Assembly: GCF_012568645.1 (NCBI RefSeq)
Contig: NZ_CP046192.1
Location: 63,981 to 127,980, forward strand
Length of the DNA: 64,000 bases
DNA from: Enterobacteriaceae endosymbiont of Donacia simplex
Lineage (GTDB): Bacteria; Pseudomonadota; Gammaproteobacteria; Enterobacterales; Enterobacteriaceae
Direction of reading: 5' to 3'
Shown: piece after piece, positions 38,130-49,034 of the stretch
Position numbering within the stretch: the stretch's first letter is position 1
Layout: every line of letters begins with the position of its first letter
Program-made: the position numbers and the translations under genes
Notes under the pieces: model-generated
What the model was told of the DNA's origin: nothing
The model's input: the letters and a program-made list of their open reading frames with translations, nothing else
The model's database searches: none

Positions 38130-39396
38130 AATAAATATTATAGAAAAGTTAGAAAATCGTAATATTTTATATCAAGTAACTAATAAAATTATTTTATCTA
38201 AAATTTTAAATGAAACAAAGATTAATCTTTATTGTGGTTTTGATTTAACTGCAGATAGTTTACATATAGGTCATTTAATACAATTAATTGTACTTAAATA
38301 TTTTCAAGAATTAGGACATAAACCAATAATTTTATTAGGAGGTGCTACAAGTTTAATTGGAGATCCTAGTTTTAAATTAAAAAAAAGAAAAATTAATCCA
38401 ATAGATCATATAAATATGTGGTTTCGGAAAATTAGTTCCCAATTAAATAATTTTTTAGATTTTAATTGCGGTAAAAATAGCGCAATTATAATTAATAATT
38501 ATAAATGGTTTCATAAAATGAATATTTTATTCTTTTTAGAAAAGATCGCAAAATATTTTAGTGTAAACCATATGATAAATAAAGATGCTATAAAAAAGAG
38601 AATGATGAGTAATGATATTGAAGGAATTTCTTTTACTGAATTTTCTTATAATTTATTACAATCATATGATTTTGCTTACTTAAATCAAAATTTTAATGTT
38701 ATACTCCAAATTGGAGGTTCAGATCAATGGGGACATATTGTATCAGGAATAGATTTAATCAAAAAAATAAATAAAAAAAAAGTTTTTGGATTAACTACTA
38801 ATTTAATTATTAAAAATGATGGAACAAAATTTGGAAAAACTGAAAAAAAAACTATTTGGTTAGATTCTCAAAAAACTAACCCATATAAATTTTTTCAATT
38901 TTGGTTAAATATACCAGATTCTATTGTATTTAATTTCTTAAATATGTTTACTAATTATGAATCAGAAATTATTAATATTTTTAATAAAAAAAAAAACAAT
39001 ATTAAAAAAAATAGTCCTCAATATCTTCTTGCAGAATATATGACTAAAATAGTACATGGAGAAAATAATTTAATTATATCAAAAAAAATAACTAATTTAC
39101 TTTTTTATAAAAATATAAATAATTTTTCAGAAAATGATTTTTTAATATTACTTAAAAATATTAAAAATATTTGTTTAGAAAATAAAAATATTGATTTAAT
39201 ATCAATATTAATTTTAAGTAAATTTGCGTCTTCTAAAAATAAAGCATCTATTTTAATTCAATCAAAATCTATATATATCAATAATGAAAATATATCTCAT
39301 GTTACATTTTTATTTACAAAATATCACAAAAAATTTAATCATTTTTCTCTTTTACGTAAAGGTAAAAAAAATTTTTGTTTAATTTATTGGAAATAA
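38113..39396 (+). CDS. tyrS: Tyrosyl-tRNA synthetase
   Basis: Class I synthetase. HIGH is intact in ADSLHIGHLIQ, the KMSKS loop reads KFGKT as in E. coli, and YCGFD and IGGSDQWGHIVSGIDL form the tyrosine pocket. A C-terminal S4-like domain (about 355-427, ending LLRKGKKNFCLIYWK) is complete. Length 427 versus 424. The ATG at 38113 follows AAAAGGAATATGA. ribE and tyrS are not adjacent in E. coli, so this junction arose by deletion or rearrangement. Confidence 0.96.
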   Translation: MLKKNKINIIEKLENRNILYQVTNKIILSKILNETKINLYCGFDLTADSLHIGHLIQLIVLKYFQELGHKPIILLGGATSLIGDPSFKLKKRKINPIDHINMWFRKISSQLNNFLDFNCGKNSAIIINNYKWFHKMNILFFLEKIAKYFSVNHMINKDAIKKRMMSNDIEGISFTEFSYNLLQSYDFAYLNQNFNVILQIGGSDQWGHIVSGIDLIKKINKKKVFGLTTNLIIKNDGTKFGKTEKKTIWLDSQKTNPYKFFQFWLNIPDSIVFNFLNMFTNYESEIINIFNKKKNNIKKNSPQYLLAEYMTKIVHGENNLIISKKITNLLFYKNINNFSENDFLILLKNIKNICLENKNIDLISILILSKFASSKNKASILIQSKSIYINNENISHVTFLFTKYHKKFNHFSLLRKGKKNFCLIYWK

Positions 39397-39431
39397 GAAA
39401 AAATTTTATGTTTTTAATTATAAAATCTCTA

Positions 39432-39504
39432 TGCGTTCTAGAGGATTTGAACCTCTGACTTTCACCATGTCATAGTGACACTCTAACCACTGAGTTAAGA
39501 ACGC
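39432..39504 (-). tRNA. valV: tRNA-Val (anticodon GAC)
   Basis: Read on the reverse strand: acceptor arms GCGTTCT and AGAACGC, D-arm ACTC/GAGT, anticodon stem TCACT/GGTGA with loop ATGACAT giving GAC, T-arm AGAGG/CCTCT with TTCAAAT, discriminator A. CCA is not encoded (TAG follows). It neighbours mdtK, as valV-valW do in E. coli, and one of the two copies is gone. Confidence 0.95.
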
Positions 39505-39540
39505 ATATAAAGATTAAAGCTTATTATATATCATCTATAT

Positions 39541-40887
39541 TTAATAATCAATTTTTTGTATTTTTAAAATACGTAATATAATTAATATTACTGCAATAAT
39601 CAAACCAATAATAAATCCAATCCAAAAACCAGAAGGACCCATATGATGGGTAATTAAATTAGTAATAGATAAAATATAACCAATAGGTAAACTAATAATC
39701 CAATAAGATATAAATGTAATTAAAAAAATAAATTCAGTATCTTTATATCCTTTTAAAATACCTGAACCAATTACTTGAATAGAATCTAAAAATTGATAAA
39801 TAGATACTAATAATATTAAATTTGATGATAAATGTATAATATTTTTATTACTATTATATAGTGAAGCAATTTTATTTTTAAAAAAAAAACTTAATAAAAT
39901 AATAATAATAGATATTATTATACCTATAATTTGTGAAATCCAACTAATAGTTTTTGCACTATCTTTATTACCTAAACCTAAATAAAATCCTACTAATATA
40001 GTAGTTGCAATACTTAAAGATAAAGGAATAATAAAAACTAAAGAACTAAAATTTAAAGCTATTTGATGACTAATAATATCATCTATCCCCATTTTAGATG
40101 ATATTAATAAAGATACAATACTAAATAATGTAATTTCAAAAAAAATAGATAATCCAATAGGTAAGCCTAATTTAAATATTTTTTTTAAAATTTTAAAATT
40201 AGGTTTATTAAATAAACTAAAACATCTTATTTTTTTAAAATAAGTAGATTTAAACATCCATATTATGGTTATAAAAAATAATATCCAATATATTAATACT
40301 ATAGATATACTACACCCTAAAATACCTAATGGAGGTATATAAAAGAAACCATAAATAAAAATATAATTAACTGGTATATATATAATTACTCCAATCCAAC
40401 TAATAATCATATCAGGTATAATTAATTTTAATGATACACATAAACAACGTAATATTTGTAAAAATAAATATCCCGGAATACTCCAAATAATTATATTTAA
40501 AAATCTTTTTATTTTAAAAATAAATAATATATTATGAAATAATAAAAATATTAAAAAATTTATTTTATATAAAATAAACATCATTATACATGATAAAATT
40601 ATTGCTAATAAATATGATTGTTTAATATAATTTATTATTTTTTTTTGATTATTAGATATATATAATTTTGTAATAATAGGTATTAAAGATAAAAAGATAC
40701 CATGTCCAAATAATATTATTGGTAACCAAATTGACGTTCCTATTGATAATATGGCAATATCAGTTTTATCAAAAGAATTAGACATGATAAGATTTATCAT
40801 ACTTATTAAAAGATAAGCTATTTGTGTTAAAATTATTGGTATAGCAATATTCAATAATTTTTTTATTTCAATTAAATATTTTTGCAC
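39541..40887 (-). CDS. mdtK: MATE-family multidrug efflux protein MdtK
   Basis: Cation-coupled inner-membrane exporter. About twelve hydrophobic segments in two related halves; the N-terminus MQKYLIEIKKLLNIAIPIILTQ and the blocks GTSIWLPIILFGHGIFL and PVNYIFIYGFF match E. coli MdtK (NorM). Length 448 versus 457. It is one of the few transporters in the window; in reduced genomes such proteins may have a broad export role, which is inference. Confidence 0.94.
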   Translation of the reverse strand: MQKYLIEIKKLLNIAIPIILTQIAYLLISMINLIMSNSFDKTDIAILSIGTSIWLPIILFGHGIFLSLIPIITKLYISNNQKKIINYIKQSYLLAIILSCIMMFILYKINFLIFLLFHNILFIFKIKRFLNIIIWSIPGYLFLQILRCLCVSLKLIIPDMIISWIGVIIYIPVNYIFIYGFFYIPPLGILGCSISIVLIYWILFFITIIWMFKSTYFKKIRCFSLFNKPNFKILKKIFKLGLPIGLSIFFEITLFSIVSLLISSKMGIDDIISHQIALNFSSLVFIIPLSLSIATTILVGFYLGLGNKDSAKTISWISQIIGIIISIIIILLSFFFKNKIASLYNSNKNIIHLSSNLILLVSIYQFLDSIQVIGSGILKGYKDTEFIFLITFISYWIISLPIGYILSITNLITHHMGPSGFWIGFIIGLIIAVILIILRILKIQKIDY

Positions 40888-41004
40888 ATATCTCCTCTTT
40901 TAGATGTTAATATTTATTAAAAAAATTTTACTTTTAAAAAAATTTAAATTATTATATATAATTATTTTAATTTTTTTATTATTATAAATAAAGTAGAAAA
41001 TTTT

Positions 41005-41319
41005 ATGCAAATTTTTGATAAAATTAAAAAACAAATTAATAATAATCATATAATTTTATATATGAAAGGAGATCCTGAAAATCCTCAATGTGGTTTTTCT
41101 GATAGAGCTGTTAAAATTATTTTATTTTATAAAATTAAATTTACTTATATTGATGTTTTAAAAAATCCTGATATTAGAAAATATTTACCAAAATATGCTA
41201 ATTGGCCAACATTTCCTCAACTATGGATTAATAATAAATTAATAGGAGGTTATGATATTTTATATACATTACATAATAATGGTAAATTAAAAAATATTTT
41301 AAATTTTGAAAAAGATTAG
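41005..41319 (+). CDS. grxD: Monothiol glutaredoxin GrxD
   Basis: Binds and transfers [2Fe-2S] clusters. The CGFS active site begins at Cys29 (NPQCGFSDRAV), followed by WPTFPQLWI and GGYDIL. Length 104 versus 115, with the C-terminal tail trimmed. Iron-sulfur supply is needed here by LipA. Confidence 0.96.
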   Translation: MQIFDKIKKQINNNHIILYMKGDPENPQCGFSDRAVKIILFYKIKFTYIDVLKNPDIRKYLPKYANWPTFPQLWINNKLIGGYDILYTLHNNGKLKNILNFEKD

Positions 41320-41338
41320 TTTATATATTTAATTCAAA

Positions 41339-41977
41339 TTAGGAACGAATAGGAGGCCATCCACCTTTTTTTTTCCATTTATTAACTAATTTACAAAATA
41401 ATTCAGCAGTACGATTTGTATCATATAAAGCTGAATGTGCTTGAGTACTATCAAAAGATATATTTAGTGCAAGACAGGATTTAGCTAAAACAGTTTGACC
41501 TAAAATTAAGCCACACATTGAAGCTGTGTCAAATATTACAAAAGAATGAAATGGATTATATTTTTCCATTTTTGTTCTTTTAATAGATTCCATAATAAAA
41601 CTATGATCAAAACTAGCATTATGTGCTACTATAACTGCTTTTTTACATTTATTTATTTTTATATCTTGAGAAATTTTTTTAAAAATAATTTTTAAAGCTT
41701 CTTTTTCAGTTATAGCACCTCTTAAAGAGGTGTTAATATTAATACCATTGAATGCTAATGCTTCTGGAGAAATATTAGAACCCTTAAATGGTAAAATATG
41801 AAAATGTAATGTTTTATTTTTCTTTAACCAACCATTATGCATTTTTAATGTTATTAGACTTATTTCTAATATAGCATTATATTTAGAATTAAATCCTGAA
41901 GTTTCTATATCAATTACAACAGGATAAAATCCTCTAAATCTATAAGATAAAAGGTCTAATTTTGATAAATTATTCAT
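41339..41977 (-). CDS. rnt: Ribonuclease T
   Basis: DEDDh 3'-5' exoribonuclease that trims tRNA and other stable RNA 3' ends. Exo motifs: [10 protein letters not shown] (Asp-Glu), HNASFDH (Asp) and [14 protein letters not shown] (His-Asp). Length 212 versus 215. With no CCA encoded in the tRNAs here, exact 3' trimming before CCA addition matters. It is convergent with grxD, its neighbour in E. coli as well. Confidence 0.96.
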   Translation of the reverse strand: MNNLSKLDLLSYRFRGFYPVVIDIETSGFNSKYNAILEISLITLKMHNGWLKKNKTLHFHILPFKGSNISPEALAFNGININTSLRGAITEKEALKIIFKKISQDIKINKCKKAVIVAHNASFDHSFIMESIKRTKMEKYNPFHSFVIFDTASMCGLILGQTVLAKSCLALNISFDSTQAHSALYDTNRTAELFCKLVNKWKKKGGWPPIRS

Positions 41978-42163
41978 TTTTATTCTTTAAAATTTTATTT
42001 AAAAATATTTCATATTAATATTATATACATAAATAAGTTATACTTTTATAAAAAAAAATACAAGTATAAAATATTTTATATATATTCATATTTTAAAAGA
42101 TATTAATATTTTTAATAAAATTATTTTAAATAAAAATAATTTTAGTGAATTAAAGGCGATAAA

Positions 42164-42931
42164 ATGTTAAAAAAAATAATTAAATTTAAAAAAAATAATT
42201 TTTCATTTTATGTAATTTATTTATATAATAATGAACCTGAACTTATATTTAATGAAATTAAAAAAAAAATAAATCATTCTCCTATATTTTTTAAAAAAAT
42301 ATCAGTTATTATTAATATTTATCATATAAAAAATGAAATAAATTGGGAAAAAGTTTATAATGCTATTATTGCTACAGGAATTAATATTATAGGAGTAAGT
42401 GGGTGCAATAATAAAAATATAATTAAAAATATAAATAATACTGGTTTACCTATTTTATTTACAAATAATAAAGATAATAAAAAAATTAATAATATTGATA
42501 TTAAAAATCAAAACCATATTACTAATAATAAAATACCAAAATCTATTATTAAAATAATAAAAGAAAAAAGATCATTATCATCAAATAAAAATATTACTTT
42601 TAATAAAAGTAAAATTATTTTAAATCCTATTAGATCTGGACAACAAATTTATGCTTATAATAGTGATTTAATTATTGTAAATAATGTTAGTACAGGAGCT
42701 GAATTAATAGCAGATGGTAATATTCATATTTATGGTTTTATGAGAGGGAAAGCTTTATCTGGAGCTAATGGAGATAAAAATTGTCAAATTTTTTGTAATC
42801 AATTATTTGCTGAAATGTTATCTATTGCTGGTGAATATTTACTTCAGGATCAAATTCCTGATAAATTTTTAGGAAAATCATCAAGAATATATTTAAAAAA
42901 TAAAGTATTAACAATAAAATCATGTAATTAA
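42164..42931 (+). CDS. minC: Septum-site inhibitor MinC
   Basis: FtsZ assembly inhibitor. The N-terminal domain (about 1-110) is divergent. A Lys/Asn-rich linker (about 110-155) joins it to a conserved beta-helical C-terminal domain (PIRSGQQIYAYNSDLIIVNNV, GAELIADGNIHIYGFMRGKALSGANGD) that binds MinD. Length 255 versus 231 because of the linker. It starts the minCDE operon; minD follows after 34 bases. Confidence 0.94.
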   Translation: MLKKIIKFKKNNFSFYVIYLYNNEPELIFNEIKKKINHSPIFFKKISVIINIYHIKNEINWEKVYNAIIATGINIIGVSGCNNKNIIKNINNTGLPILFTNNKDNKKINNIDIKNQNHITNNKIPKSIIKIIKEKRSLSSNKNITFNKSKIILNPIRSGQQIYAYNSDLIIVNNVSTGAELIADGNIHIYGFMRGKALSGANGDKNCQIFCNQLFAEMLSIAGEYLLQDQIPDKFLGKSSRIYLKNKVLTIKSCN

Positions 42932-42965
42932 CTTTTATTTACATTTAATATTAAAGGAAATTCTA

Positions 42966-43775
42966 ATGCGTATAATTGTTGTTACTTCAGGTAAAGGGGG
43001 AGTAGGTAAAACTACTTCGAGTGCTGCTATAGCTACAGGATTAGCTAAAAATGGTAAAAAAACAGCTGTTATTGATTTTGATATTGGATTACGTAATCTT
43101 GATTTAATCATGGGATGTGAAAGAAGAGTTGTTTATGATTTTATTAATGTTTTACAAGGAGAAGCAACATTAAATCAAGCACTAATAAAAGATAAACAAA
43201 ATAAAAATTTATATATTTTACCTGCTTCACAAACAAAAAATAAAGATGCCTTAACTTATAAAGGAGTAGAAATAATTTTTAAAAATTTATATACTATGAA
43301 TTTTGATTTTATAATTTGTGATTCACCAGCAGGAATTGAAACTGGAGCTTTAACTGCATTATATTTTGCAGATGAAGCTATTATTACTACTAATCCTGAA
43401 ATTTCTTCTATTAGAGATTCCGATAGAATATTAGGTATTATTTCTTCACAATCAAAAAGAGCTAAATATAGTGAAGAACCTATAAAAGAATATTTATTAT
43501 TAACACGTTATAATCCTATTAGAGTAGATTGTGGAGATATGTTAAGTATTGATGATATTGTGGAAATTTTAGGAATTAAAATAATAGGTGTTATTCCCGA
43601 AGATCCTTTAGTTTTAAGAGCATCAAATCAAGGTAAAAGTATAATTTTAAATAATAATTCTAATGCTTCACTAGCATATAATGATACTGTAAAACGTTTA
43701 TTAGGAGAAAAAATTCCTTTACGCTTTATAAAAATTAAAAGAAAAAATTTTTTACAACGTTGGTTTTGGAGATAA
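42966..43775 (+). CDS. minD: Septum-site ATPase MinD
   Basis: Membrane-cycling ATPase that positions MinC. Deviant Walker A SGKGGVGKTTSS (Lys11, Lys16), IDFDIGLRNLDLIMGCERR, the switch-2 CDSPAGIETGA, and a C-terminal amphipathic membrane-targeting helix (KRKNFLQRWFW). Length 269 versus 270. It is one of the better conserved proteins here. minE starts one base after its stop. Confidence 0.97.
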   Translation: MRIIVVTSGKGGVGKTTSSAAIATGLAKNGKKTAVIDFDIGLRNLDLIMGCERRVVYDFINVLQGEATLNQALIKDKQNKNLYILPASQTKNKDALTYKGVEIIFKNLYTMNFDFIICDSPAGIETGALTALYFADEAIITTNPEISSIRDSDRILGIISSQSKRAKYSEEPIKEYLLLTRYNPIRVDCGDMLSIDDIVEILGIKIIGVIPEDPLVLRASNQGKSIILNNNSNASLAYNDTVKRLLGEKIPLRFIKIKRKNFLQRWFWR

Positions 43776-43776
43776 T

Positions 43777-44061
43777 ATGAATTTTATTAATTTTTTTTTA
43801 TCAAAAAAAAAAAAAACAGCTAATATTGCGAAAAAAAGATTACAAATTATTATATCAGAAGAATCAAAAACAGGATATATATATCCTTGTTACATAACAC
43901 AATTAAAACAAGAAATATTAAAAGTAATTTCCAAATATGTTAAAATTAATCCAAATATGATTAATATAGAATTAGATGATAAAAAAAAAAATATATCAAA
44001 ACTAGAACTAAATATTACATTACCTAAAACAAAAAAATATATTAAAAAAAATATTAAATAA
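43777..44061 (+). CDS. minE: Cell division topological specificity factor MinE
   Basis: Stimulates MinD ATPase to drive pole-to-pole oscillation. The N-terminal FINFFLSKKKKTANIAKKRLQ includes the membrane-binding and anti-MinCD segments. Length 94 versus 88. A 14-A tract (43803-43816) covers the four Lys codons right after FFLS and is in the productive frame, making this reading frame slippage-prone. Keeping all three Min genes implies a rod-shaped cell with mid-cell division. Confidence 0.95.
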   Translation: MNFINFFLSKKKKTANIAKKRLQIIISEESKTGYIYPCYITQLKQEILKVISKYVKINPNMINIELDDKKKNISKLELNITLPKTKKYIKKNIK

Positions 44062-44070
44062 AAGTTATTT

Positions 44071-44751
44071 TTAAAATATATTTTTAATATAATTAATTTT
44101 ATAGTCTTTTTTTATTTTTTTTTTATTTAATAAAATATTATTAATAATATTAATAATTTCTTCTGAAAAAAAAATATTATTTTTAATAAAATATATTTTT
44201 AAATTTTTATTTAATATTTTTTTTATATCATATTCTAAATATTGATCAGTATTAGATATTAATGACCATATTCCTTTTAATAATAAAATTTTTTTTATAA
44301 AATTTGTATAATTTAATAAACATTCATTATTTTTTCCAAACCATAAACCTTTTTTATTTCTTTTATATAAAGAAAAATATAAAAATTCTTTATTGCATTT
44401 AATAATTGTTATTATATTTTTAATTCCTGTCATTCTCCAAGATTTTTCTGCTAAAATCATTAAATGTGATAATCCTATTTTAGGAATATTAAAAACGTAA
44501 GAAATACTTTCTATTGTTGCTATTCCTATTCTTATACTTGTAAAATTACCAGGTCCTAAATTATATCCTAATAAATTTATTTGAGATAATGACATATTTG
44601 TTTTTTTTAAAATATTATTAATTAAAAAAAGTATATATTTCATATGAGAACAAGGACAATATTTAATTTTTTTATAAATAATCCCACTTTTTTTTAAAAT
44701 AATCGAACAATATTCTGTTGATGTATCAATAGTTAAAATATTTTTATACAT
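44071..44751 (-). CDS. tsaB: tRNA threonylcarbamoyladenosine protein TsaB
   Basis: Dimerises with TsaD to make t6A37 on ANN-decoding tRNAs. N-terminal LTIDTSTEYCS and the LGYNLGPGNFTSIRIGIATIES block are the family signature; the C-terminal half is weakly conserved. Length 226 versus 231. It converges on minE; in several enterobacteria rnd and fadD separate these genes, and both appear to have been deleted here (inference from remembered gene orders). Confidence 0.92.
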   Translation of the reverse strand: MYKNILTIDTSTEYCSIILKKSGIIYKKIKYCPCSHMKYILFLINNILKKTNMSLSQINLLGYNLGPGNFTSIRIGIATIESISYVFNIPKIGLSHLMILAEKSWRMTGIKNIITIIKCNKEFLYFSLYKRNKKGLWFGKNNECLLNYTNFIKKILLLKGIWSLISNTDQYLEYDIKKILNKNLKIYFIKNNIFFSEEIINIINNILLNKKKIKKDYKINYIKNIF

Positions 44752-44923
44752 GTGATTTTTATTTAATAATAAATTTATTGTTTAAAATTAAAATTATGTT
44801 ATAATTTTATTGTTTTAATAAAATTCAACTATTATTTTAATAATTATAATATATTATTTTATAAAATAATATATCAAATATTTAAAATTAGAATAAATTT
44901 AATAATAACTATATTAAGATAGT

Positions 44924-44947
44924 TTGAATATAATATTATTCATGTAT
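44924..44947 (+). promoter_or_regulatory. Possible sigma-32-like promoter of hslVU
   Basis: TTGAAT (44924-44929) and CATGTAT (44941-44947), spaced 11 bases, lie about 50 bases before the hslV start. They resemble weak versions of the heat-shock consensus (TTGAA and CCCATnT). hslVU is a heat-shock operon in E. coli. In DNA this A+T-rich such matches arise easily by chance. Confidence 0.25.
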
Positions 44948-44993
44948 TGTTATGAGGTATTAAATAATAATAATTGAAGTGAGGAATAAACTC

Positions 44994-45521
44994 ATGACAA
45001 CAATAGTTTGTGTGAGAAAAAATGGTAATGTAGTTATCGGTGGTGATGGACAAGCAACTCTAGGTCATATTATAATGAAAGGGAATGTAAAAAAAATTCG
45101 TAAATTATATCATGATACAGTAATAGCAGGTTTTGCCGGTGGAACTGCAGATGCATTTACTCTTTTTGAACTATTTGAACAAAAATTAGAAGTATATCAA
45201 GGAAATTTAACCAAATCAGCGGTAGAATTAGCTAAAGATTGGAGAACAGACCGTATTTTACGTAAATTAGAAGCTTTACTAATAATTGCAGATAAAGTTA
45301 CTTCTTTAATAATTACAGGTAGTGGAGACGTTATACAACCTGAAAATAATATAGTAACTATTGGTTCTGGAGGACCATATGCGCAAGCGTCAGCTCGTGC
45401 TTTATTTGAAAATACTGATTTAAATGCATATGAAATAGTAAAAAAATCTTTAAATATAGCAGGAGATATTTGTATTTATACTAATCATAATTTTACTATT
45501 GAAAAATTACAATGTAAATAA
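44994..45521 (+). CDS. hslV: ATP-dependent protease peptidase subunit HslV
   Basis: Proteasome-like threonine protease. The ATG at 44994 gives [11 protein letters not shown], exposing the catalytic Thr after Met removal, and GAGGAATAAACTC is a good ribosome site; an earlier TTG/ATG at 44979 would bury the active site. Motifs: [35 protein letters not shown] and [14 protein letters not shown]. Length 175 versus 176. hslU follows after 24 bases. Confidence 0.97.
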   Translation: MTTIVCVRKNGNVVIGGDGQATLGHIIMKGNVKKIRKLYHDTVIAGFAGGTADAFTLFELFEQKLEVYQGNLTKSAVELAKDWRTDRILRKLEALLIIADKVTSLIITGSGDVIQPENNIVTIGSGGPYAQASARALFENTDLNAYEIVKKSLNIAGDICIYTNHNFTIEKLQCK

Positions 45522-45545
45522 ATAAGCATGAGGAAAATGCTAATT

Positions 45546-46865
45546 ATGTCTGAAATGACCCCAAAAGAAATTGTTAAAGAATTAGATAAATTTATTATTG
45601 GACAAGAAAGTGCAAAAAAAGCTGTAGCTATAGCATTAAGAAATCGTTGGCGTCGTATGCAATTAAATGAAAATTTAAGACAAGAAGTAACACCTAAAAA
45701 TATACTAATGATAGGTCCTACTGGTGTCGGAAAAACAGAAATTGCACGCAGATTAGCAAAACTAGCTAATGCACCTTTTATTAAAGTAGAAGCAACTAAA
45801 TTTACTGAAATTGGTTATGTTGGTAAAGAAGTAGATTCTATTATTCGTGATTTAACTGATGTTGCTATAAAAATGATAAGGATACAAGCATTTAATAAAA
45901 ATTGTAATAGAGCTAGAGAAATGGCAGAAGAAAGAATTTTAAATGTTTTAATTCCAAATAAAAATAATTGGAATCAAGATGATAGTATTGAATCTATTAG
46001 GAAAAAATTAAAAACTAAACTTAAAAATAGATTATTAGATAATCAAGAAATTGAAATAAATGTATCTAGTACCCCTATGGGTATAGAAATTATGGCACCT
46101 CCAGGAATGGAAGAAATGACTAGTCAATTACAATCATTATTTCAAAATTTAGGAGGTAATAAACAAAAAAAACGTAAATTAAAAATTAAAGATGCTTTTA
46201 AATTATTAATGGAAGAAGAAGCAGGTAAATTAATTAACAATGAAGATATTAAACAAAAAGCTATAGAAGCAGTAGAACAAAATGGTATTGTTTTTTTAGA
46301 TGAAATAGATAAAATTTGTAGAAGAAGTAATAATGTATCTTCTGATATTTCTAGAGAAGGAGTTCAAAGAGATTTACTACCATTAGTAGAAGGATGTACA
46401 GTATCAACAAAACATGGGATGGTTAAAACAGATCATATTTTATTTATTGCATCAGGATCATTTCAAATATCTAAACCTTCTGATTTAATTCCTGAACTAC
46501 AGGGAAGATTACCTATTAGAGTTGAATTAAAAGCATTAACTAGTAATGATTTTGAAAGAATTCTTACAGAACCTGATACATCTATAACAATACAATATAA
46601 AGCATTATTAGCAACTGAAAAAGTAAATATCTCTTTTACTAAAGATGGGATTAAAAGAATTGCAGAATCTGCTTGGAAAGTTAATGAAACTACAGAAAAC
46701 ATAGGAGCTAGAAGATTACATACTGTTCTCGAACATTTAATGTCCGATATTTCCTATAATGCTAATGAATATAATAATAAATCTATTATTATTGATAAAA
46801 ATTATGTAAGTAAACATCTTGATACATTAATAATTAATGAAGATATTAGTAGATATATATTGTAG
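45546..46865 (+). CDS. hslU: HslVU ATPase subunit HslU
   Basis: AAA+ unfoldase that feeds HslV. The ATG at 45546 gives [20 protein letters not shown], matching E. coli; upstream in-frame starts at 45528 and 45537 lack homology. Walker A GPTGVGKT, Walker B FLDEIDKI, the pore loop GYVGKEVDS, and a conserved C-terminal tail ISRYIL that docks into HslV. Length 439 versus 443, the intermediate domain being slightly shortened. Convergent with hisI. Confidence 0.97.
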   Translation: MSEMTPKEIVKELDKFIIGQESAKKAVAIALRNRWRRMQLNENLRQEVTPKNILMIGPTGVGKTEIARRLAKLANAPFIKVEATKFTEIGYVGKEVDSIIRDLTDVAIKMIRIQAFNKNCNRAREMAEERILNVLIPNKNNWNQDDSIESIRKKLKTKLKNRLLDNQEIEINVSSTPMGIEIMAPPGMEEMTSQLQSLFQNLGGNKQKKRKLKIKDAFKLLMEEEAGKLINNEDIKQKAIEAVEQNGIVFLDEIDKICRRSNNVSSDISREGVQRDLLPLVEGCTVSTKHGMVKTDHILFIASGSFQISKPSDLIPELQGRLPIRVELKALTSNDFERILTEPDTSITIQYKALLATEKVNISFTKDGIKRIAESAWKVNETTENIGARRLHTVLEHLMSDISYNANEYNNKSIIIDKNYVSKHLDTLIINEDISRYIL

Positions 46866-46922
46866 TATATTTTTTATAATAAAGAATTTTGTAATTCATA
46901 ATTTTTAAAAAAATTTTTAAAA

Positions 46923-47531
46923 TTAAGAATTTCTTTCTCTTAAAATTTTTATTATATCATATAAATTAATATTTTTTATTTTTAATAAAACTATTAAATG
47001 ATAAATTAAGTCAGCTGTTTCTTGCATAGTTTCTTTTTTATTATTATCATTTGCAGCTATAATAGTTTCTATAGCTTCTTCTCCTACTTTTTGTGTAATT
47101 CTTTTTAGTCCACTTTTATATAAATTATAAGTATATGAAGATTCTATAGATTTTTTTTTTTTATTTAAAATATTTTCTAATAAATATAAAAAAGTAAAAT
47201 CTGATATAGTTTTTTTAAAACAACTATATTCATTTAAATGACATGTTTTATTTACAGGTTTAACTAAAATAAGTAATGTATCTTTATCACAATCTGTTGT
47301 AATTTTTTTTACATATAAAAAATTACCTGTTGTTTCTCCTTTTGTCCATATTTTATTTTTAGTTCTAGAAAAAAACGTAACTTTTTTAGTTTCTAAAGTA
47401 ATTTTAAGTGATTTTTGATTCATGTAAGCATGCATAAGTATTTGACCTGAAATTTTATGTTGAATAATAACAGGAATTAATCCATTTGTTTTAAGCCAAT
47501 CTAAATTATTTAAATTATTTTGTATTAACAT
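46923..47531 (-). CDS. hisI: Bifunctional phosphoribosyl-AMP cyclohydrolase / phosphoribosyl-ATP pyrophosphatase
   Basis: Catalyses steps 2 and 3 of histidine synthesis. The cyclohydrolase half (1-about 115) has [20 protein letters not shown] and metal-binding DCDKDTLL and CH residues. The pyrophosphatase half (about 116-202) has [18 protein letters not shown] and [10 protein letters not shown]. Length 202 versus 203. It is the last gene of the operon and overlaps the hisF end by seven bases. Confidence 0.96.
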   Translation of the reverse strand: MLIQNNLNNLDWLKTNGLIPVIIQHKISGQILMHAYMNQKSLKITLETKKVTFFSRTKNKIWTKGETTGNFLYVKKITTDCDKDTLLILVKPVNKTCHLNEYSCFKKTISDFTFLYLLENILNKKKKSIESSYTYNLYKSGLKRITQKVGEEAIETIIAANDNNKKETMQETADLIYHLIVLLKIKNINLYDIIKILRERNS

Positions 47532-48304
47532 ATTCTTACCTCAATATTTTTTTTATGTAAAAATTTTTTTAATGTATGAATATTAATAATATTCTTATGA
47601 AATACTGATGCAGCTAAAGCCCCATCAACATTTATTTTTTTATGGAAAACTTTATAAAAACTATTTAAAGAACCTGCTCCACCAGAAGCTATTAAGGGAA
47701 TTTTACAAATTTTTCTTACTTTTTCTAATTGTTTTAAATCATATCCTGTACATAATCCATCTTGATTCATCATATTTAATACTATTTCTCCAGCACCTAA
47801 TTTTTGTACCATTTTAATCCATTCAATTGTTTCCCATTTAGTTATTTGTATATTTTTTTGATTACCAGTGTATTTATATACATAATACTTTCCATTTATT
47901 TTGTTATACCAAGAATCTATTCCAACAACAATACATTGTTTTCCAAAATATTTAGATAATTTTGTAATTAAAGAAGGATTATTTAATGCAGGTGTATTTA
48001 TAGATATTTTTTCAGCACCTAAATATAATATTTTTGCAGCATCTTCTATAGATTGTATCCCCCCTGCTACACAAATAGGTATACTAATTATTTTTGCAAT
48101 TTGAGATATCCATTTTTTATTTACTAAACGTTTATCAATAGATGCTGTAATATCATAAAATACTAATTCATCAGCACCTTCTTGATCATATTTATGAGCT
48201 AATGATAAAATATCTCCTATAATTTTATGATTTTTAAATTTTTTCCCTTTAACTACTACATTTTTATAAACATCTAAACAAGGAATTATTCTTTTTGCCA
48301 ACAT
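47525..48304 (-). CDS. hisF: Imidazole glycerol phosphate synthase cyclase subunit HisF
   Basis: Beta-alpha barrel that uses ammonia from HisH to close the imidazole ring. [12 protein letters not shown] carries the catalytic Asp11, and VVGIDSWY carries Asp130. Phosphate loops CVAGGIQS and IASGGAGS are present, as is the EVRIC-type C-terminus. Length 259 versus 258. The start lies 19 bases inside hisA, indicating coupled translation. Confidence 0.97.
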   Translation of the reverse strand: MLAKRIIPCLDVYKNVVVKGKKFKNHKIIGDILSLAHKYDQEGADELVFYDITASIDKRLVNKKWISQIAKIISIPICVAGGIQSIEDAAKILYLGAEKISINTPALNNPSLITKLSKYFGKQCIVVGIDSWYNKINGKYYVYKYTGNQKNIQITKWETIEWIKMVQKLGAGEIVLNMMNQDGLCTGYDLKQLEKVRKICKIPLIASGGAGSLNSFYKVFHKKINVDGALAASVFHKNIINIHTLKKFLHKKNIEVRIC

Positions 48305-49026
48305 AAATTAGCCTCTTGAATAGTAAATTTTTTTTCTAAAAAAGCTCTTCCTATAATTATATGTTTTACTCCAATATTTTTTAAATTAATAATATCTTGT
48401 AATGAAGAAATACCTCCTGATGCTTGAAAAAATATTTCTGGATATTTTTTTACAATTTCAGTATATAAATTTATATTTGGTCCTAAAAAAGTTCCGTCTC
48501 TGGAAATATCTGTACATAAAACATTTTTTAATCCTAGATATAAAAATTTTTCAATAATATCTTCAAAAATTATATTACTTTTATTTTTCCATCCATTAAT
48601 AAATACTATTTTTTTATTATTTTTATTAATTTTAATATCTAATGCTAAAATTATAGAATAAGGATTATATAATTTAAACCATTTTTTAACATTTTCAAAA
48701 TCTTGTATAATTGAAGATCCTAATATAATTTGAACTTTAGTTGTTAAACTAAAAATTAAATCTATATCTTTTTTAGATCTAATACCTCCTCCTAGTTGTA
48801 TTAAAGGTAATTTATGTTTAAAAATATTTTTTAATAAAACTATTTGTTTTTTATCTGGATTTTTTGCTCCATCTAAATCTATAATATGGATTTTTTGAGC
48901 TCCTTGTTTAATATATTTTTGTATATAGAATAAAGGTTCATGTGAATATTTTCTTTTTAAATTAAATTTTCCTTGATGTAATCTAACTACCTGTCCTTTT
49001 ATTAAATCAATTGCGGGAATAATCAT
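48286..49026 (-). CDS. hisA: ProFAR isomerase HisA
   Basis: Isomerises ProFAR to PRFAR, a beta-alpha barrel related to His[20 protein letters not shown] carries the first catalytic Asp, and phosphate loops QLGGGIRS and QASGGISS are intact. Length 246 versus 245. It overlaps hisF at its 3' end and starts eight bases after hisH. Confidence 0.96.
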   Translation of the reverse strand: MIIPAIDLIKGQVVRLHQGKFNLKRKYSHEPLFYIQKYIKQGAQKIHIIDLDGAKNPDKKQIVLLKNIFKHKLPLIQLGGGIRSKKDIDLIFSLTTKVQIILGSSIIQDFENVKKWFKLYNPYSIILALDIKINKNNKKIVFINGWKNKSNIIFEDIIEKFLYLGLKNVLCTDISRDGTFLGPNINLYTEIVKKYPEIFFQASGGISSLQDIINLKNIGVKHIIIGRAFLEKKFTIQEANLCWQKE

Positions 49027-49034
49027 ATTTTATT

